A DNA stretch of 51,347 bases from Clostridia bacterium (lineage in GTDB: Bacteria; Bacillota; Clostridia; UBA1381). How positions within the stretch are numbered: the stretch's first letter is position 1; each line of letters begins with the position of its first letter. The stretch covers positions 1-51,347 of the forward strand of contig JAGBHE010000012.1 of assembly GCA_017935675.1 (NCBI GenBank). Direction: 5' to 3'. A program made the translations under genes and the position numbers. Positions 40,470-50,287 of this stretch are shown piece by piece. The notes below the pieces were generated by a model. The model was not told the DNA's origin. It saw only the letters and a program-made list of their open reading frames with translations, and did not search any database.

Positions 40470-41819
40470 TCATATTCCCAGAAGCATTTTTGCTATTCTG
40501 AAATATATCACGAGAGAGACGGCGTCAACTATGGTAGTAATAAACGGGCTTGCCATCACAGCCGGGTCGAAATGAAGCTTTTTTGCAAGCATCGGCAGCA
40601 AACAGCCTACAACCTTCGCAAACATAACCGTTACAATAAGCGTGCCGCATACTACAGCCGCAACATGCATCGTTACACGGTCAATCACAAGCAGCTTAAC
40701 AAAATTTGCAGCACACAATATGATTCCGCACGAAAGTCCCACCCGCAGCTCTTTCCACAAAACGGAAAGTATATCCGAAAACTCCACATCTCCGAGAGAA
40801 AGGCTTCTTATAATTGTAACAGACGCCTGCCCTCCGGCATTTCCGCCGGTGTCCATCAGCATGGGTATAAAGGTGCTGAGAACCATATAGCTGGCAAGAG
40901 CACTTTCATAGTGACCTATAATTTTCCCCGTAAAGGTTGCGGAAATCATCAAAAGCAAAAGCCATGGTATTCTCTTTTTGCACGTTTCAATAACGCCGGT
41001 TTTCATATACGGCTTATCGGAAGGTACAATAGCCGCCATCTTTTCAATATCCTCGGTTACTTCCTCCTGGATAACGTCAATCACGTCATCAATAGTTACT
41101 ATGCCGACAAGCCTGTATTCAGCGTCTACAACGGGCAAAGCGAGAAAATCGTATTTTTCAAATATTCCGGCAACAACCTCCCTGTCCTCATGGGTATTGA
41201 CGCTTATCAGATTTGTTTCCATAATGTCTTCTATAAGGTCGGTCTTTTCGGAAAGAAGAAGTGTTTTTACTGATATCATACCGATAAGATGTCTGTTTTC
41301 ATCCTTAACATAGCAGGTATAAATTGTTTCCTTGTCAACGCCTGTGCGGCGGATTCGCGTAAATGCCTCGTCAACTGTCATATCCCGCAGAAGGTCTACA
41401 TACTCAATTGTCATTATGCTCCCGGCGCTGTCACGGGGATATTTAAGTATCTCGTTTATCGCGGCGCGGGTCTGAGCGTCCGAATTTCTCAAAATACGGC
41501 TGACAACATTCGCTGGCATTTCCTCTATCATGTCAACAGCGTCGTCTATGAAGGTCTGGTCAAGCACCTCCTGAAGCTCAATATCCGAAAAAAAATCAAT
41601 AAGATGTCTTTGTGTATCGGAATCAAGGAAAGAAAAGCAGTCAGCTGCCAAATCCTTAGGCATAAGCCTGAAAAGGATTATAAGCTCCTTCTCATTCGTT
41701 CTTTCCTCAAAAAGCTCCTCAAGAAACGCAGCGGCGTCAGCGGCATTCATGTCGCTTATTTCTTCCTTAATCTGCGCAAAATCCTTTGCTTCGAGCAACT
41801 CTATTATTCTGTTTTCCAT
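40470..41819 (-). CDS. mgtE: magnesium transporter MgtE
   Basis: A Mg2+-gated Mg2+ channel, acting as a dimer. The 449-residue protein has the N-domain (about 1-125), two CBS domains (about 130-250: [15 protein letters not shown] and [10 protein letters not shown]...[13 protein letters not shown]), the plug helix [13 protein letters not shown], and five transmembrane helices with the conserved pore segment [25 protein letters not shown] lies 7 nt before the ATG at 41819. A 354-bp gap upstream might hold control elements, but I do not see an M-box. Confidence 0.95.
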   Translation of the reverse strand: MENRIIELLEAKDFAQIKEEISDMNAADAAAFLEELFEERTNEKELIILFRLMPKDLAADCFSFLDSDTQRHLIDFFSDIELQEVLDQTFIDDAVDMIEEMPANVVSRILRNSDAQTRAAINEILKYPRDSAGSIMTIEYVDLLRDMTVDEAFTRIRRTGVDKETIYTCYVKDENRHLIGMISVKTLLLSEKTDLIEDIMETNLISVNTHEDREVVAGIFEKYDFLALPVVDAEYRLVGIVTIDDVIDVIQEEVTEDIEKMAAIVPSDKPYMKTGVIETCKKRIPWLLLLMISATFTGKIIGHYESALASYMVLSTFIPMLMDTGGNAGGQASVTIIRSLSLGDVEFSDILSVLWKELRVGLSCGIILCAANFVKLLVIDRVTMHVAAVVCGTLIVTVMFAKVVGCLLPMLAKKLHFDPAVMASPFITTIVDAVSLVIYFRIAKMLLGI

Positions 41820-42173
41820 GTCGGTACCCTCCAATTGAAAATTCCGTTTCCGGCAAAGCCTGCCGGAAGTTATGCTTGTTTTAACACAAAATAGGCTGAG
41901 GAAACACTGTTAATAAATGATTCCCAAATTACAGCCATACTCTTATGCAAACACATTTTCAAGGCGTACCCTCTCAAGCTTATTCCTGCTCCGAAAGCAA
42001 CGGGTGCAGGACTGTATTTCGGAATATCCCCCAAGTGCAGACGGATAAAAATCCGCAGCAAGAAAATATCCCGTTACAAGATGGAGGTTTTACGCCCTTA
42101 CTACTGCCTGCATCCATTACTTTCACCTTCCTTTGTTATGTATTTGCGCTTCCGCGCATATTAATAGAATATA
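41820..42173 (-). other. 354-bp gap upstream of mgtE
   Basis: No gene of known family lies here. There is a small frame at 41980-42117 with a good ribosome binding site and an overlapping 63-codon frame (41870-42061). A TCCGGCA/TGCCGGA hairpin (about 41854-41870) sits just before the mgtE ribosome binding site, and a CGGAT-TTTT-ATCCG hairpin lies near 42042-42056. The conserved M-box core expected for a Mg2+ riboswitch is not visible. It could be a degraded gene or a structured leader. Confidence 0.5.
41980..42117 (-). CDS. possible small Cys-rich protein
   Basis: A 45-codon frame, starting at an ATG behind AAGGAAGGTGAAAGTA, a good extended ribosome binding site. The peptide begins MDAGSSKGVKPPS and holds four Cys in a short stretch (C-x5-CC-x5-C type) with hydrophobic residues between. 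It lies 57 bp after wecB in the same direction. I know no family for it. It may be a real small protein, a leader peptide for mgtE, or the broken start of a decayed gene. Confidence 0.3.
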   Translation of the reverse strand: MDAGSSKGVKPPSCNGIFSCCGFLSVCTWGIFRNTVLHPLLSEQE

Positions 42174-43322
42174 TTATTCAAAATCTGCCGGACGTGTGCC
42201 CAAAAGACCGAATTCAAATTTAATTGCCTCAGCTATTCTTGAAGAAGCATTTCCGTCACCGTACGGATTTGCGGCATGTGCCATTTTGTCATATGCCTCT
42301 TTTGAACTGAGAAGCTCTTCTGCCATGCTTTCAATAGTTTCCCTGTCGGTTCCGGCAATTTTTACCGTTCCCGCATCAACCGCCTCAGGCCGCTCTGTCT
42401 CCCTGCGAAGAACAAGGACAGGCTTTGCCAGCGCCGGAGCTTCCTCCTGAATACCGCCTGAATCAGTCATTATCATATAGCTTTTTGCCATGGCATTATG
42501 AAGCTCATTTACAGTCAGCGGCTCAATCAGATGTATTCCGGGGACATCACCCATTATGGAATAAACAGTTTCCCTTACAGCAGGGTTCAGATGCACGGGA
42601 TAAACAACTTCAACATCCTTATGAGTCAATACAATATTTTTAATCGCATTGCATATATTTTCAAGAGGCTTGCCGAGATTTTCACGGCGATGAGCAGTTA
42701 CGGTAATTACTCTCTTATTTTCAAAATCAACATTCTTAAGGGTTTCATCCTCAAAGACATAATCCTTGCGCACCGTCGTTTTAAGAGCATCTATGACAGT
42801 ATTTCCCGTTATATATATCTTTTCAGGAGCAATCGCCTCTTTTATAAGATTGCTGCGGTTTCTTACAGTCGGCGAAAAATGTATATCGGTTATTCTTCCC
42901 GTAAGGCATCTGTTCATTTCCTCCGGGAATGGCGAATACTTATCATATGTTCTGAGCCCTGCCTCAACATGCCCGACTGTTATCTGATTATAAAAAGCGG
43001 CAAGAGCAGCAACAAAGCTCGTTGTAGTGTCGCCATGGACAAGAACAATATCCGGCTTCTCCTTCCTGAAGACCTCATCAAGACCTTCAAGCACACGGCA
43101 GGTTATACCCACAAGTGTTTGTCTCTCCTTCATAATATCAAGATCATAATCAGGCTTAAGCTCGAAAATTTCAAGCACCTGGTCAAGCATCTCCCGATGC
43201 TGCGCCGTTACGCATACAAGAGGCTCAAACTCCTCATGCTTTTTAAGCTCAATTGCGAGCGGCGCCATTTTAATGGCTTCGGGACGAGTTCCGAAAACAG
43301 TCATTACCTTAATCTTCTTCAT
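42174..43322 (-). CDS. wecB: UDP-N-acetylglucosamine 2-epimerase, non-hydrolysing
   Basis: Interconverts UDP-GlcNAc and UDP-ManNAc, the precursor of wall teichoic acid linkage units or of the secondary cell-wall polymers to which SLH domains bind. The 382-residue GT-B fold protein has VFGTRPEAIKMAPL (about residues 8-21), VHGDTTTSFVAALAAFY, GHVEAGLRTYDKYSPFPEEMNR, TAHRREN and TDSGGIQEEA (about 284-293). Two adjacent ATGs occur (43325 and 43322); the second has better spacing from AAAGGA. It overlaps the tagO-like gene by 14 nt, so both are translationally coupled and probably act in one pathway. Confidence 0.95.
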   Translation of the reverse strand: MKKIKVMTVFGTRPEAIKMAPLAIELKKHEEFEPLVCVTAQHREMLDQVLEIFELKPDYDLDIMKERQTLVGITCRVLEGLDEVFRKEKPDIVLVHGDTTTSFVAALAAFYNQITVGHVEAGLRTYDKYSPFPEEMNRCLTGRITDIHFSPTVRNRSNLIKEAIAPEKIYITGNTVIDALKTTVRKDYVFEDETLKNVDFENKRVITVTAHRRENLGKPLENICNAIKNIVLTHKDVEVVYPVHLNPAVRETVYSIMGDVPGIHLIEPLTVNELHNAMAKSYMIMTDSGGIQEEAPALAKPVLVLRRETERPEAVDAGTVKIAGTDRETIESMAEELLSSKEAYDKMAHAANPYGDGNASSRIAEAIKFEFGLLGTRPADFE

Positions 43323-44400
43323 CATTAGATCCTTTCTCCGCAATCGGTTCATTATCATTTACATAAACATCTTTTCCAAGCATACTTCCGATTAACAGAA
43401 GTATAAGAACGCATATTACAAGTATAAGCGCCCTGAGCGTTCCGTTTTCCGCAAGGAGCACTGCCGTTATTCCGAGGACACCGCTTATTGCATAGAGTAT
43501 AAACACGGTCTGCTTCTGGCTGAAGCCCATATCAATCAGTCTGTGATGCAGATGTCCGCGGTCTGCTACCATAGGACTTTTACCTGTAAGTATCCTGCGC
43601 AGCATGGCAAACACTGCGTCAAAAAGCGGCAGTCCCAATATGAGAAGGGGAACTGCAAAGGATATTACGGCATAGCTTTTAAAAACACCCTGGATTGAAA
43701 CCGTTGCAAGCATAAACCCTAAAAATGTTGAGCCGGTATCCCCCATAAAAATTTTCGCAGGATTAAAGTTAAACGGCAGAAAGCCAAAGCAGCCTCCCAT
43801 AAGTGAAATCCCGATAAGCGCAATAGTGTATTCGCCGAGTCTTGCAGATATAAACACAAGCGAAACGCTCATTATTGCCGAAACACCGGCGGCAAGACCG
43901 TCAAGCCCGTCAATAAAATTAACGGCGTTTGTTATGAACACTATCCATATTACCGAAACCGTCACCGAAAACCAGCCCGGCAGAACCCAGTACAGGGAAT
44001 CGCTGAAAATATTCGGATTAGTGAATACCTTTATACGTATATCTCCGAAATATATTACTATGAGCGCCGCTATTATCTGGACTGCAAATTTCAGCTTTGC
44101 ATCGAGGTTTTTGCAGTCGTCCACAATTCCCATGGCTATAATTATCAAAGCACCGCAAAGAGTTGCTATAAGCTGCTTTGAGTACCCTTCGTTAAAGCAC
44201 ATTACGGCAACCGCAAAGCCGAATATAATCGCAAGACCGCCGAGGCGCGGTATCGGCACCTTATGCATTCTTCTGTTATCCTTCGGTACATCCACCGCCC
44301 CGATTTTCACAGCAAGACGCTTTACAAGCGGGGTTGAAGCAAAAGAAAACACAAACGATACCACAAATGCACAGAATAAATACAGCATACTATTTTCCAT
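43309..44400 (-). CDS. tagO: undecaprenyl-phosphate GlcNAc-1-phosphate transferase, TagO/WecA type
   Basis: The membrane enzyme that starts cell-wall polymer synthesis by moving GlcNAc-1-P from UDP-GlcNAc to undecaprenyl phosphate. The 363-residue protein has about ten hydrophobic helices and the family motifs RRMHKVPIPRLGG (about residues 42-54), MGIVDDCKNLDAK with the Asp pair, NAVNFIDGLDGLAAG, FNFNPAKIFMGDTGS and RGHLHHRLIDMG (about 290). AAAGGAG lies 7 nt upstream. It is coupled to wecB. SLH proteins bind pyruvylated ManNAc-containing polymers, so this pair may make the anchor for the surface proteins of the operon above; that link is inferred. Confidence 0.93.
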   Translation of the reverse strand: MENSMLYLFCAFVVSFVFSFASTPLVKRLAVKIGAVDVPKDNRRMHKVPIPRLGGLAIIFGFAVAVMCFNEGYSKQLIATLCGALIIIAMGIVDDCKNLDAKLKFAVQIIAALIVIYFGDIRIKVFTNPNIFSDSLYWVLPGWFSVTVSVIWIVFITNAVNFIDGLDGLAAGVSAIMSVSLVFISARLGEYTIALIGISLMGGCFGFLPFNFNPAKIFMGDTGSTFLGFMLATVSIQGVFKSYAVISFAVPLLILGLPLFDAVFAMLRRILTGKSPMVADRGHLHHRLIDMGFSQKQTVFILYAISGVLGITAVLLAENGTLRALILVICVLILLLIGSMLGKDVYVNDNEPIAEKGSNDEED

Positions 44401-44431
44401 ACGTGTACTCCTTTCATGTCAGGCAGAAAAA

Positions 44432-45436
44432 TCAAAAAGGCAGAAAACCAACCTTTTTATATACCTTGCTTACCATGCGCGAAGCTATTTTCTCCGCACG
44501 CTCGGCGCCGCTTCTGAAAATACCTTCAAGGTATGCCTTGTCGCCTGAAAGCCTGTCATATTCCTCGCGGATAGGTCTGATATGCTCAACAACAGCGTCT
44601 GCTGTATCGCTCTTGAACACTCCGTAACCCGCTCCTGCGTACTCCTTCGTTATTTCATCCATTGTCTTTCCGGTAACTGCCGAATAAATTGTCATAAGAT
44701 TATTTATTCCGGCTTTTGCTTCATCACCCTCGCGGAATTCAACAACACCCTCGCTGTCGGTAACAGCACTTTTTATTTTCTTTGCAATCACTGCAGAATC
44801 ATCAAGTATCGATATATATCCCTTTGGATTGGGATCTGATTTTGACATTTTCTTGAGAGGCTCCTGAAGGCTCATAACCTTAGCGCCCGCCTTCGGAAGA
44901 AAGCCCTCCGGAATTTTAAACACATCGCCGTAAATTGCATTGAATCTGCCTGCAATATCCCTGCATATTTCAATATGCTGCATCTGATCCTTGCCGACCG
45001 GAACAAGGTCTGCGCTGTAGAGAAGTATATCGGCAGCCATAAGCACAGGATATGTAAACAAACCGGCATTGATATTATCGGCGTGGCTTTTTGATTTATC
45101 CTTGAACTGTGTCATTCTTGAAAGCTCGCCCATATAGGTATAGCAATTGAGCACCCATGCAAGCTGAGCGTGAGACGGCACATGTGACTGGACAAAAAGC
45201 AGATTTTTTTCAGGGTCTATGCCGCATGCAAGATATATTTTAAGTAAATCAAGAGTTCTCTTTTTAAGCTCCTTCGGGTCCTGACGCACAGTTATGGAAT
45301 GCATGTCCATTATCGCATAAAGACATTCATAATCATCCTGCAGCTCTACCCAGTTTTTTATAGCGCCGAGATAGTTCCCGAGAGTTATATTTCCTGACGG
45401 CTGAACTCCGCTGAAAATTCTTTTTTTCGTTTCCAT
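44432..45436 (-). CDS. trpS: tryptophanyl-tRNA synthetase
   Basis: Class I synthetase charging tRNA-Trp. The 334-residue protein has the HIGH-like motif SGNITLGNYLG (about residues 13-23), conserved YPVLMAADILLY, QMQHIEICRDIA and the KMSKS motif (about residue 192). ATG 45436 follows GGAG by 6 nt; an upstream in-frame ATG lies on the ribosome binding site. It lies 81 bp after the aminotransferase gene and 31 bp before the tagO-like gene. I see no T-box. Confidence 0.96.
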   Translation of the reverse strand: METKKRIFSGVQPSGNITLGNYLGAIKNWVELQDDYECLYAIMDMHSITVRQDPKELKKRTLDLLKIYLACGIDPEKNLLFVQSHVPSHAQLAWVLNCYTYMGELSRMTQFKDKSKSHADNINAGLFTYPVLMAADILLYSADLVPVGKDQMQHIEICRDIAGRFNAIYGDVFKIPEGFLPKAGAKVMSLQEPLKKMSKSDPNPKGYISILDDSAVIAKKIKSAVTDSEGVVEFREGDEAKAGINNLMTIYSAVTGKTMDEITKEYAGAGYGVFKSDTADAVVEHIRPIREEYDRLSGDKAYLEGIFRSGAERAEKIASRMVSKVYKKVGFLPF

Positions 45437-45517
45437 TTCTATCTCCATTCTGCCGCCGCAGGCGGCATAAGTATTTAATCTTGAAAAGGCGTTGAGCAAT
45501 ATGCGGATTTATGCCGA

Positions 45518-46705
45518 TTACACCATCTTGTGAAGCACTTCTCCGAGCGCCTTTATTCCCTTTTCGATTTTTTCCTCCGGCATGGTTGAATAATTCAGCC
45601 TGAACATTGAGCACGGCTTTTCCTGGTCAACCATAAATCCGCTGCCGGCAACAAAAGCAACCTTATTCTTAAGGCTTTCCTTAAGAAGTGCGTCAATATC
45701 CGTGCCCTCAGGCGCTGTACACATTATGAAAAGTCCGCCCTCCGGATGCGTCCATTTTAGAGACTTGGGGAAATATTTTTCCATACATTCAAGCATAAAG
45801 GCACATTTTCTGCCGTACACCTCTCTTGCCCTTTCGATATCCTTGTCAATATCATATTTTTCAAGGTAAGCGGCAGCTATCATCTGTGTAAGGAACGGTG
45901 TGTGCACATCATTTGCCTGCTTTGCAATTTCAATCCTGTCTATTACCGCACCGCTGCAGATTACATAACCGAGACGCATTCCGGGAGAAAGGATTTTTGA
46001 AAATGAGCTGCAATATATTACTCTGCCCTCTGTATCAAGGGACTTGATTGTAGGAACATCCTCTCCCGCAAACCGAAGGTCACCGTAGGGGTTATCCTCA
46101 ATTATAAGAAAATCATATTTTGAAGCAAGCTCAAGAAGCTTTTTCCTTTTTTCAATGGTCATCGTAATACCGGACGGGTTCTGGAAGTTCGGAATTGTAT
46201 AAAGCAGCTTGATCCTTGTCTCCTTCAGTATTTCCTCAAACCGGTCCGTGCTGATTCCGTCATCCTCAAGCTCAACAGGGACAAGCACAGCATTATGAGC
46301 ACGTATTGAATTAAGCGAACCCACAAAGCTCGGCTGTTCAACAGCTACGCACTCACCTTCGTTTACAAGGGTTTTAACGGCAAGGTCAATTCCCTGCTGC
46401 TCTCCTGTGGTTATTATAATCTTATCGCCTTCGGCAACAGAATTTATTTTTTTTGCACGATTCAGGGCAGCTTCCTTAAATGGTCGGTACCCGTCTGTAG
46501 TTCCGTACTGAAGCGCAGTAACAGGTTGATTTTTCAGAATATCTGCGGCAATCTCTGCAAGAGCCTCCGACGGGAACAGCGAAGGATCCGGCGAGCCGCC
46601 CGCAAGAGAAATAATCTCCGGATCGGACATAAGCTTAAACATTTCACGTATAGCTGAGGCTTTAAGTTTTTTTACCTTATCTGACAAATATTTTTCATAT
46701 TCCAT
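45518..46705 (-). CDS. PLP-dependent aminotransferase, 2-aminoadipate aminotransferase-like
   Basis: A 395-residue fold-type I aminotransferase of the LysN/MocR-related group. Conserved parts are ISLAGGSPDPSLFPSE (about residues 32-47), LQYGTTDGYRPFKEA, IITTGEQQGIDLA, TIPNFQNPSG, IIEDNPYGDLRF and the PLP lysine in YCSSFSKILSPGMRLG (Lys about 235), plus the C-terminal FRLNYSTMPEE with the carboxylate-binding Arg. It lacks a helix-turn-helix, so it is an enzyme, not a MocR regulator. Substrates may be aromatic or branched amino acids or 2-aminoadipate. It is 14 bp after glnS. Confidence 0.9.
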   Translation of the reverse strand: MEYEKYLSDKVKKLKASAIREMFKLMSDPEIISLAGGSPDPSLFPSEALAEIAADILKNQPVTALQYGTTDGYRPFKEAALNRAKKINSVAEGDKIIITTGEQQGIDLAVKTLVNEGECVAVEQPSFVGSLNSIRAHNAVLVPVELEDDGISTDRFEEILKETRIKLLYTIPNFQNPSGITMTIEKRKKLLELASKYDFLIIEDNPYGDLRFAGEDVPTIKSLDTEGRVIYCSSFSKILSPGMRLGYVICSGAVIDRIEIAKQANDVHTPFLTQMIAAAYLEKYDIDKDIERAREVYGRKCAFMLECMEKYFPKSLKWTHPEGGLFIMCTAPEGTDIDALLKESLKNKVAFVAGSGFMVDQEKPCSMFRLNYSTMPEEKIEKGIKALGEVLHKMV

Positions 46706-46719
46706 GATTTATTACTTCC

Positions 46720-48387
46720 TTACTTATTAATAATCTTTCCCCATGAATCCTTAAGGGCAACCGTCCTGTTGAAAACAAGCTTTCCTCCTTTTGAGTCGGG
46801 GTCAACACAGAAATATCCCTGACGCATAAACTGGAAGGTATCTCCCGGCTTTGCGGTCTTAAGATTCTCCTCTGCTTTACAGCCGCTGAGCACAGTTACG
46901 GAATCGGGATTCAGATTTCTGAGAAAGTCTCCGTTTGCTTCCTCATCGGAAGGATTCTCCACATTAAACAGCCTGTCATAAAGACGAACCTCCGCGTCCA
47001 CAGCTCCGCTCTCACTTACCCAGTGAATAGTGCCGCGAACCTTTCTTCCGTCGGGCGTCTGTCCGCCCTTTGACTCCGGGTCATAGGTACAGTGAATTTC
47101 TACGGGTGTTCCGTCCGCGCCGCGTATGACTCCGGTGCAGGTTACGTAATATGCACCCTTAAGACGAACCTCATTGCCGATTGCAAGCCTGTAATATTTC
47201 TTAGGCGGCTCGTCCATATAATCATCAGATTCAACATAAAGGTATTTTGAAAACTTAACCGTTCGTACTCCTGCCGACTTATCCTCAGGATTTATTTCAA
47301 CCGTTATATCCTCTGTCTTATCCTCCGGATAATTGTCAATCACAAGCCTTACCGGGCGCAGCACAGCCATCGCTCTCGGTGCATGAGCATTCAAATCCTC
47401 GCGTATACAGTGCTCCAGGAGATTAAAATCCACAACGCTGTTTGCCTTGGCAACACCTATTCTGTCACAAAAATCCCGCAGAGCATCTTTTGTGTAGCCG
47501 CGCCTTCTCATTCCGCATATGGTTGACATTCTCGGATCATCCCAGCCGTTCACAATTCCATCCTTCACAAGGCGCAGACATTTTCTTTTGCTTGTAAGTG
47601 TATAATTGAGATTCAGCCTGGCAAATTCTATCTGTCTTGAGGGCTCCGGAAAATCAAGCTCCTTAAGGAACCAGTCATAAAGCGGTCTGTGATCCTCAAA
47701 CTCCAGAGAACAAAGAGAATGAGTAACTCCCTCAATTGTATCTGAAATAGGATGTGCAAAATCATACATGGGATAGACAATCCATTTATCCCCCGTTCTG
47801 TGATGATGCGCACGGAGTATCCTGTAAATAACCGGGTCGCGCATATTGAGATTCGGGGACGCCATGTCAATTTTAGCACGAAGAACCTTGGCGCCGTCCG
47901 GAAATTCTCCATCTGTCATTTTTCTGAAAAGCTCAAGATTTTCCTCTATGCTTCTGTCTCTGTATGGGCTGTTTTTTCCGGGCTCCTTCAGTGTACCCCG
48001 GTATTCCCTTATCTCCTCCGCAGACAAGTCGCATACGTACGCCTTGCCCTTCTCTATCAGCTTAACGGCGCATTTATATATATCATCAAAATAGTCAGAA
48101 GCATACAAAACCTTGTCCCACTTAAAGCCCAGCCATTCTATGTCGCTCATAATAGCGTCCACATACTCGGTGTCCTCCTTTGTAGGATTCGTATCGTCTA
48201 AACGAAGATTGCATGTCCCGCCGTATTTCATAGCCGTACCGAAATCAATACAAATCGCCTTTACATGTCCGATATGCAAATATCCGTTAGGCTCCGGCGG
48301 AAATCTTGTCTGAACATGATTATAAACTCCGTCTGACAAATCCTTGTTTATTGCCTCATGAATAAAATTTGTGCTGATGTCTTCCAT
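46720..48387 (-). CDS. glnS: glutaminyl-tRNA synthetase
   Basis: Class I synthetase that charges tRNA-Gln directly. The 555-residue protein has [14 protein letters not shown] (HIGH motif about residues 36-41), [25 protein letters not shown], a KMSKS-type loop reading LTSKRKC (about 268), and the two-barrel anticodon domain with [12 protein letters not shown] and the C-terminal [15 protein letters not shown]. It follows gltX by 16 bp. Many Firmicutes lack glnS and make Gln-tRNA by the GatCAB route, so its presence suggests direct charging here. Confidence 0.97.
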   Translation of the reverse strand: MEDISTNFIHEAINKDLSDGVYNHVQTRFPPEPNGYLHIGHVKAICIDFGTAMKYGGTCNLRLDDTNPTKEDTEYVDAIMSDIEWLGFKWDKVLYASDYFDDIYKCAVKLIEKGKAYVCDLSAEEIREYRGTLKEPGKNSPYRDRSIEENLELFRKMTDGEFPDGAKVLRAKIDMASPNLNMRDPVIYRILRAHHHRTGDKWIVYPMYDFAHPISDTIEGVTHSLCSLEFEDHRPLYDWFLKELDFPEPSRQIEFARLNLNYTLTSKRKCLRLVKDGIVNGWDDPRMSTICGMRRRGYTKDALRDFCDRIGVAKANSVVDFNLLEHCIREDLNAHAPRAMAVLRPVRLVIDNYPEDKTEDITVEINPEDKSAGVRTVKFSKYLYVESDDYMDEPPKKYYRLAIGNEVRLKGAYYVTCTGVIRGADGTPVEIHCTYDPESKGGQTPDGRKVRGTIHWVSESGAVDAEVRLYDRLFNVENPSDEEANGDFLRNLNPDSVTVLSGCKAEENLKTAKPGDTFQFMRQGYFCVDPDSKGGKLVFNRTVALKDSWGKIINK

Positions 48388-48403
48388 AGTCCGCGTCCTT
48401 TCG

Positions 48404-50065
48404 TTACTTATTTAAAAGCTCAATGCTCTCGTCAATGCGCTTCATAACCTTATCAAATCCGAGAACCTGCATTATTTCATAAAGGTCAGGACTGTTCCTC
48501 CGACCAGTTACCGCAACTCTTATGCAGGAGCTTACGTCTCCAACATGTCCCTTATAAGCCTCCGGATCCTTTTTATACAGCTTCGGCGCTTTTGCATATC
48601 CGAGACGCACACTCATTTCCCGTACATTCGGGAACCAGCTTTCCGCAGTTTCCTCCGGCGTGTAAACCTTTTTATATTCCGTCAGTATCTCTATAATATC
48701 AGCCTTGGGAAGTATTCCGTCAAAATCACGCTTTCTGTCCCAGAGCTCATCATAAAAATATTCTGCATAAGCGGGGGCTTCATCCCATTTAACAAGCTCC
48801 TTACGGGGCTTGATTTCGTTTCTTTCAACACCGAATACCGATTTAGTATATTCAATATCCTTTTCCAGCACAGCGCCAAACTGCGGAGCATTTTCCCTTG
48901 CCCATGCAATCACCTCGTCCGTGACCTGTTCCCGGGTAAGAGTTGAAATGTAGTTTTTGCTTATATCGCTGAGCTTTACAAGGTCAAAAAGCGCTCCTGC
49001 CTTGCTCATTTTTGACAGTGAAAATTCAAACTCCTCATTTGGAGTATTCGGATTTTCCGCGCGCCATTCCTCATAATTTGAGTTGGCTATCGTAAGAAGA
49101 TATTCAATAACCGCGCCCTTCGGATATCCAACCTGAGAATAATAAGAAACTGCGGCTTCCGGGTCCTTGCGCTTTGACAGCTTGCGCTTTCCTCCGTCCT
49201 CCTCTTTCATAACCGGGGATATGTGCGAATACCTCGGCGGACGGAATCCGAGAAGCTCAAAAAACTGCAGATGGATAGGAACGGAAGAAATCCATTCATC
49301 TCCGCGAATTACATCGGTTGTCCGCATAAGATGGTCATCAACCGCATGAGCAAAATGATATGTGGGTATTCCGTCAGATTTAAGAATAACCACATCCTGA
49401 ATATTCTCAGGCATCTCTATTTCTCCCTTTATGCCGTCAACAAATTTAATTCTGTTTTCCTCGTTTCCCGGCGATTTAAGGCGCAGAACATAGCTTTCTC
49501 CGTCTGCAATTCTTTTTTCAGCCTCCTCGGCGGTTATGTTTCTGTATATGGCATACTCTCCGTAGCACCCCGGATTCTTCTTCTCCGCTTCCTGACGCTC
49601 TCTTATATCGGACAGCTCAGCCTCGGTCATAAAACAGGGATATGCAAGACCGCGAAGAACAAGCTCCTTCGCATACGTATGATAAATTCCGACTCTCCTG
49701 CTTTGTATATACGGTCCGTAGTTTCCGACCTCTTCATTTTCGGAAATCATTCCTTCGTTAATTTCAATTCCGAAGCTGCCAAGGCCCTTCACTATACCGC
49801 TGACGCCGTTTTCAACCTCGCGTTTTTTATCGGTATCCTCTATGCGCAGATAAAATCTGCCGCCCGTTGACAGCGCCGCACGCTGCGCCACAAATGCCGC
49901 AAAAAGACCTCCTATATGTAAGAAGCCTGTAGGGCTTGGTGCAAACCTTGTTACAATCGCATTCCCGGGCAAATCCCGCGGCGGATATATTTTTTCATAT
50001 TCTTCAGCAGTTTTCAGCGGCTCCGGAAATAAAAGCTCCGCCATTCTTTCATGTTCTGTCATCAT
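48404..50065 (-). CDS. gltX: glutamyl-tRNA synthetase
   Basis: Class I synthetase charging tRNA-Glu. The 553-residue protein has the HIGH-type motif [14 protein letters not shown] (about residues 40-53), [35 protein letters not shown] and the KMSKS-type [10 protein letters not shown] (about 297-306). A long C-terminal anticodon-binding region follows. It is longer than most bacterial GluRS (about 480-500), with an N-terminal extension of about 35 residues. GAGG precedes two adjacent ATGs (50065 and 50062). It is the first gene of the transcript gltX-glnS-aminotransferase-trpS and has its own promoter with a hairpin in the leader. Confidence 0.95.
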   Translation of the reverse strand: MMTEHERMAELLFPEPLKTAEEYEKIYPPRDLPGNAIVTRFAPSPTGFLHIGGLFAAFVAQRAALSTGGRFYLRIEDTDKKREVENGVSGIVKGLGSFGIEINEGMISENEEVGNYGPYIQSRRVGIYHTYAKELVLRGLAYPCFMTEAELSDIRERQEAEKKNPGCYGEYAIYRNITAEEAEKRIADGESYVLRLKSPGNEENRIKFVDGIKGEIEMPENIQDVVILKSDGIPTYHFAHAVDDHLMRTTDVIRGDEWISSVPIHLQFFELLGFRPPRYSHISPVMKEEDGGKRKLSKRKDPEAAVSYYSQVGYPKGAVIEYLLTIANSNYEEWRAENPNTPNEEFEFSLSKMSKAGALFDLVKLSDISKNYISTLTREQVTDEVIAWARENAPQFGAVLEKDIEYTKSVFGVERNEIKPRKELVKWDEAPAYAEYFYDELWDRKRDFDGILPKADIIEILTEYKKVYTPEETAESWFPNVREMSVRLGYAKAPKLYKKDPEAYKGHVGDVSSCIRVAVTGRRNSPDLYEIMQVLGFDKVMKRIDESIELLNK

Positions 50066-50111
50066 ATCATCCTCACATTTTAAAATAACATATCAGAATT
50101 AACCGAAAGAG

Positions 50112-50150
50112 GTAAAAAAGCAGTTTCAACAAAAACCGCATATTTTTTAC
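50112..50150 (-). promoter_or_regulatory. terminator-like hairpin in the gltX leader
   Basis: On the minus strand GCGGTTT (50139-50133) pairs with AAACTGC (50126-50120) and six T follow. Outer GTAAAAAA/TTTTTTAC can also pair. It begins about 10 nt after the predicted transcription start and ends about 50 nt before gltX, so it could attenuate the operon. It is too close to the start for a T-box. Confidence 0.5.
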
Positions 50151-50165
50151 ACTACACCTCATTCT

Positions 50166-50194
50166 ATTATACCTAATAAAAGGAATAATATCAA
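50166..50194 (-). promoter_or_regulatory. promoter of the gltX operon
   Basis: On the minus strand TTGATA (50189-50194) and a perfect TATAAT (50166-50171) are 17 bp apart, about 100 bp before gltX. Confidence 0.78.
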
Positions 50195-50257
50195 TGCTTT
50201 TTTTAATTTTTGTTTATTTTACACCATATTTTATCAGAGCAGCTGTAAACTTAACGC

Positions 50258-50278
50258 AAAAAGCCCGAATACACAGGC
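50258..50278 (-). terminator. terminator of rnhA
   Basis: On the minus strand GCCTG (50278-50274) pairs with CGGGC (50267-50263) with one wobble, followed by TTTTT. It lies 10 bp after the rnhA stop codon. Confidence 0.65.
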
Positions 50279-50287
50279 GTTTCTCCT

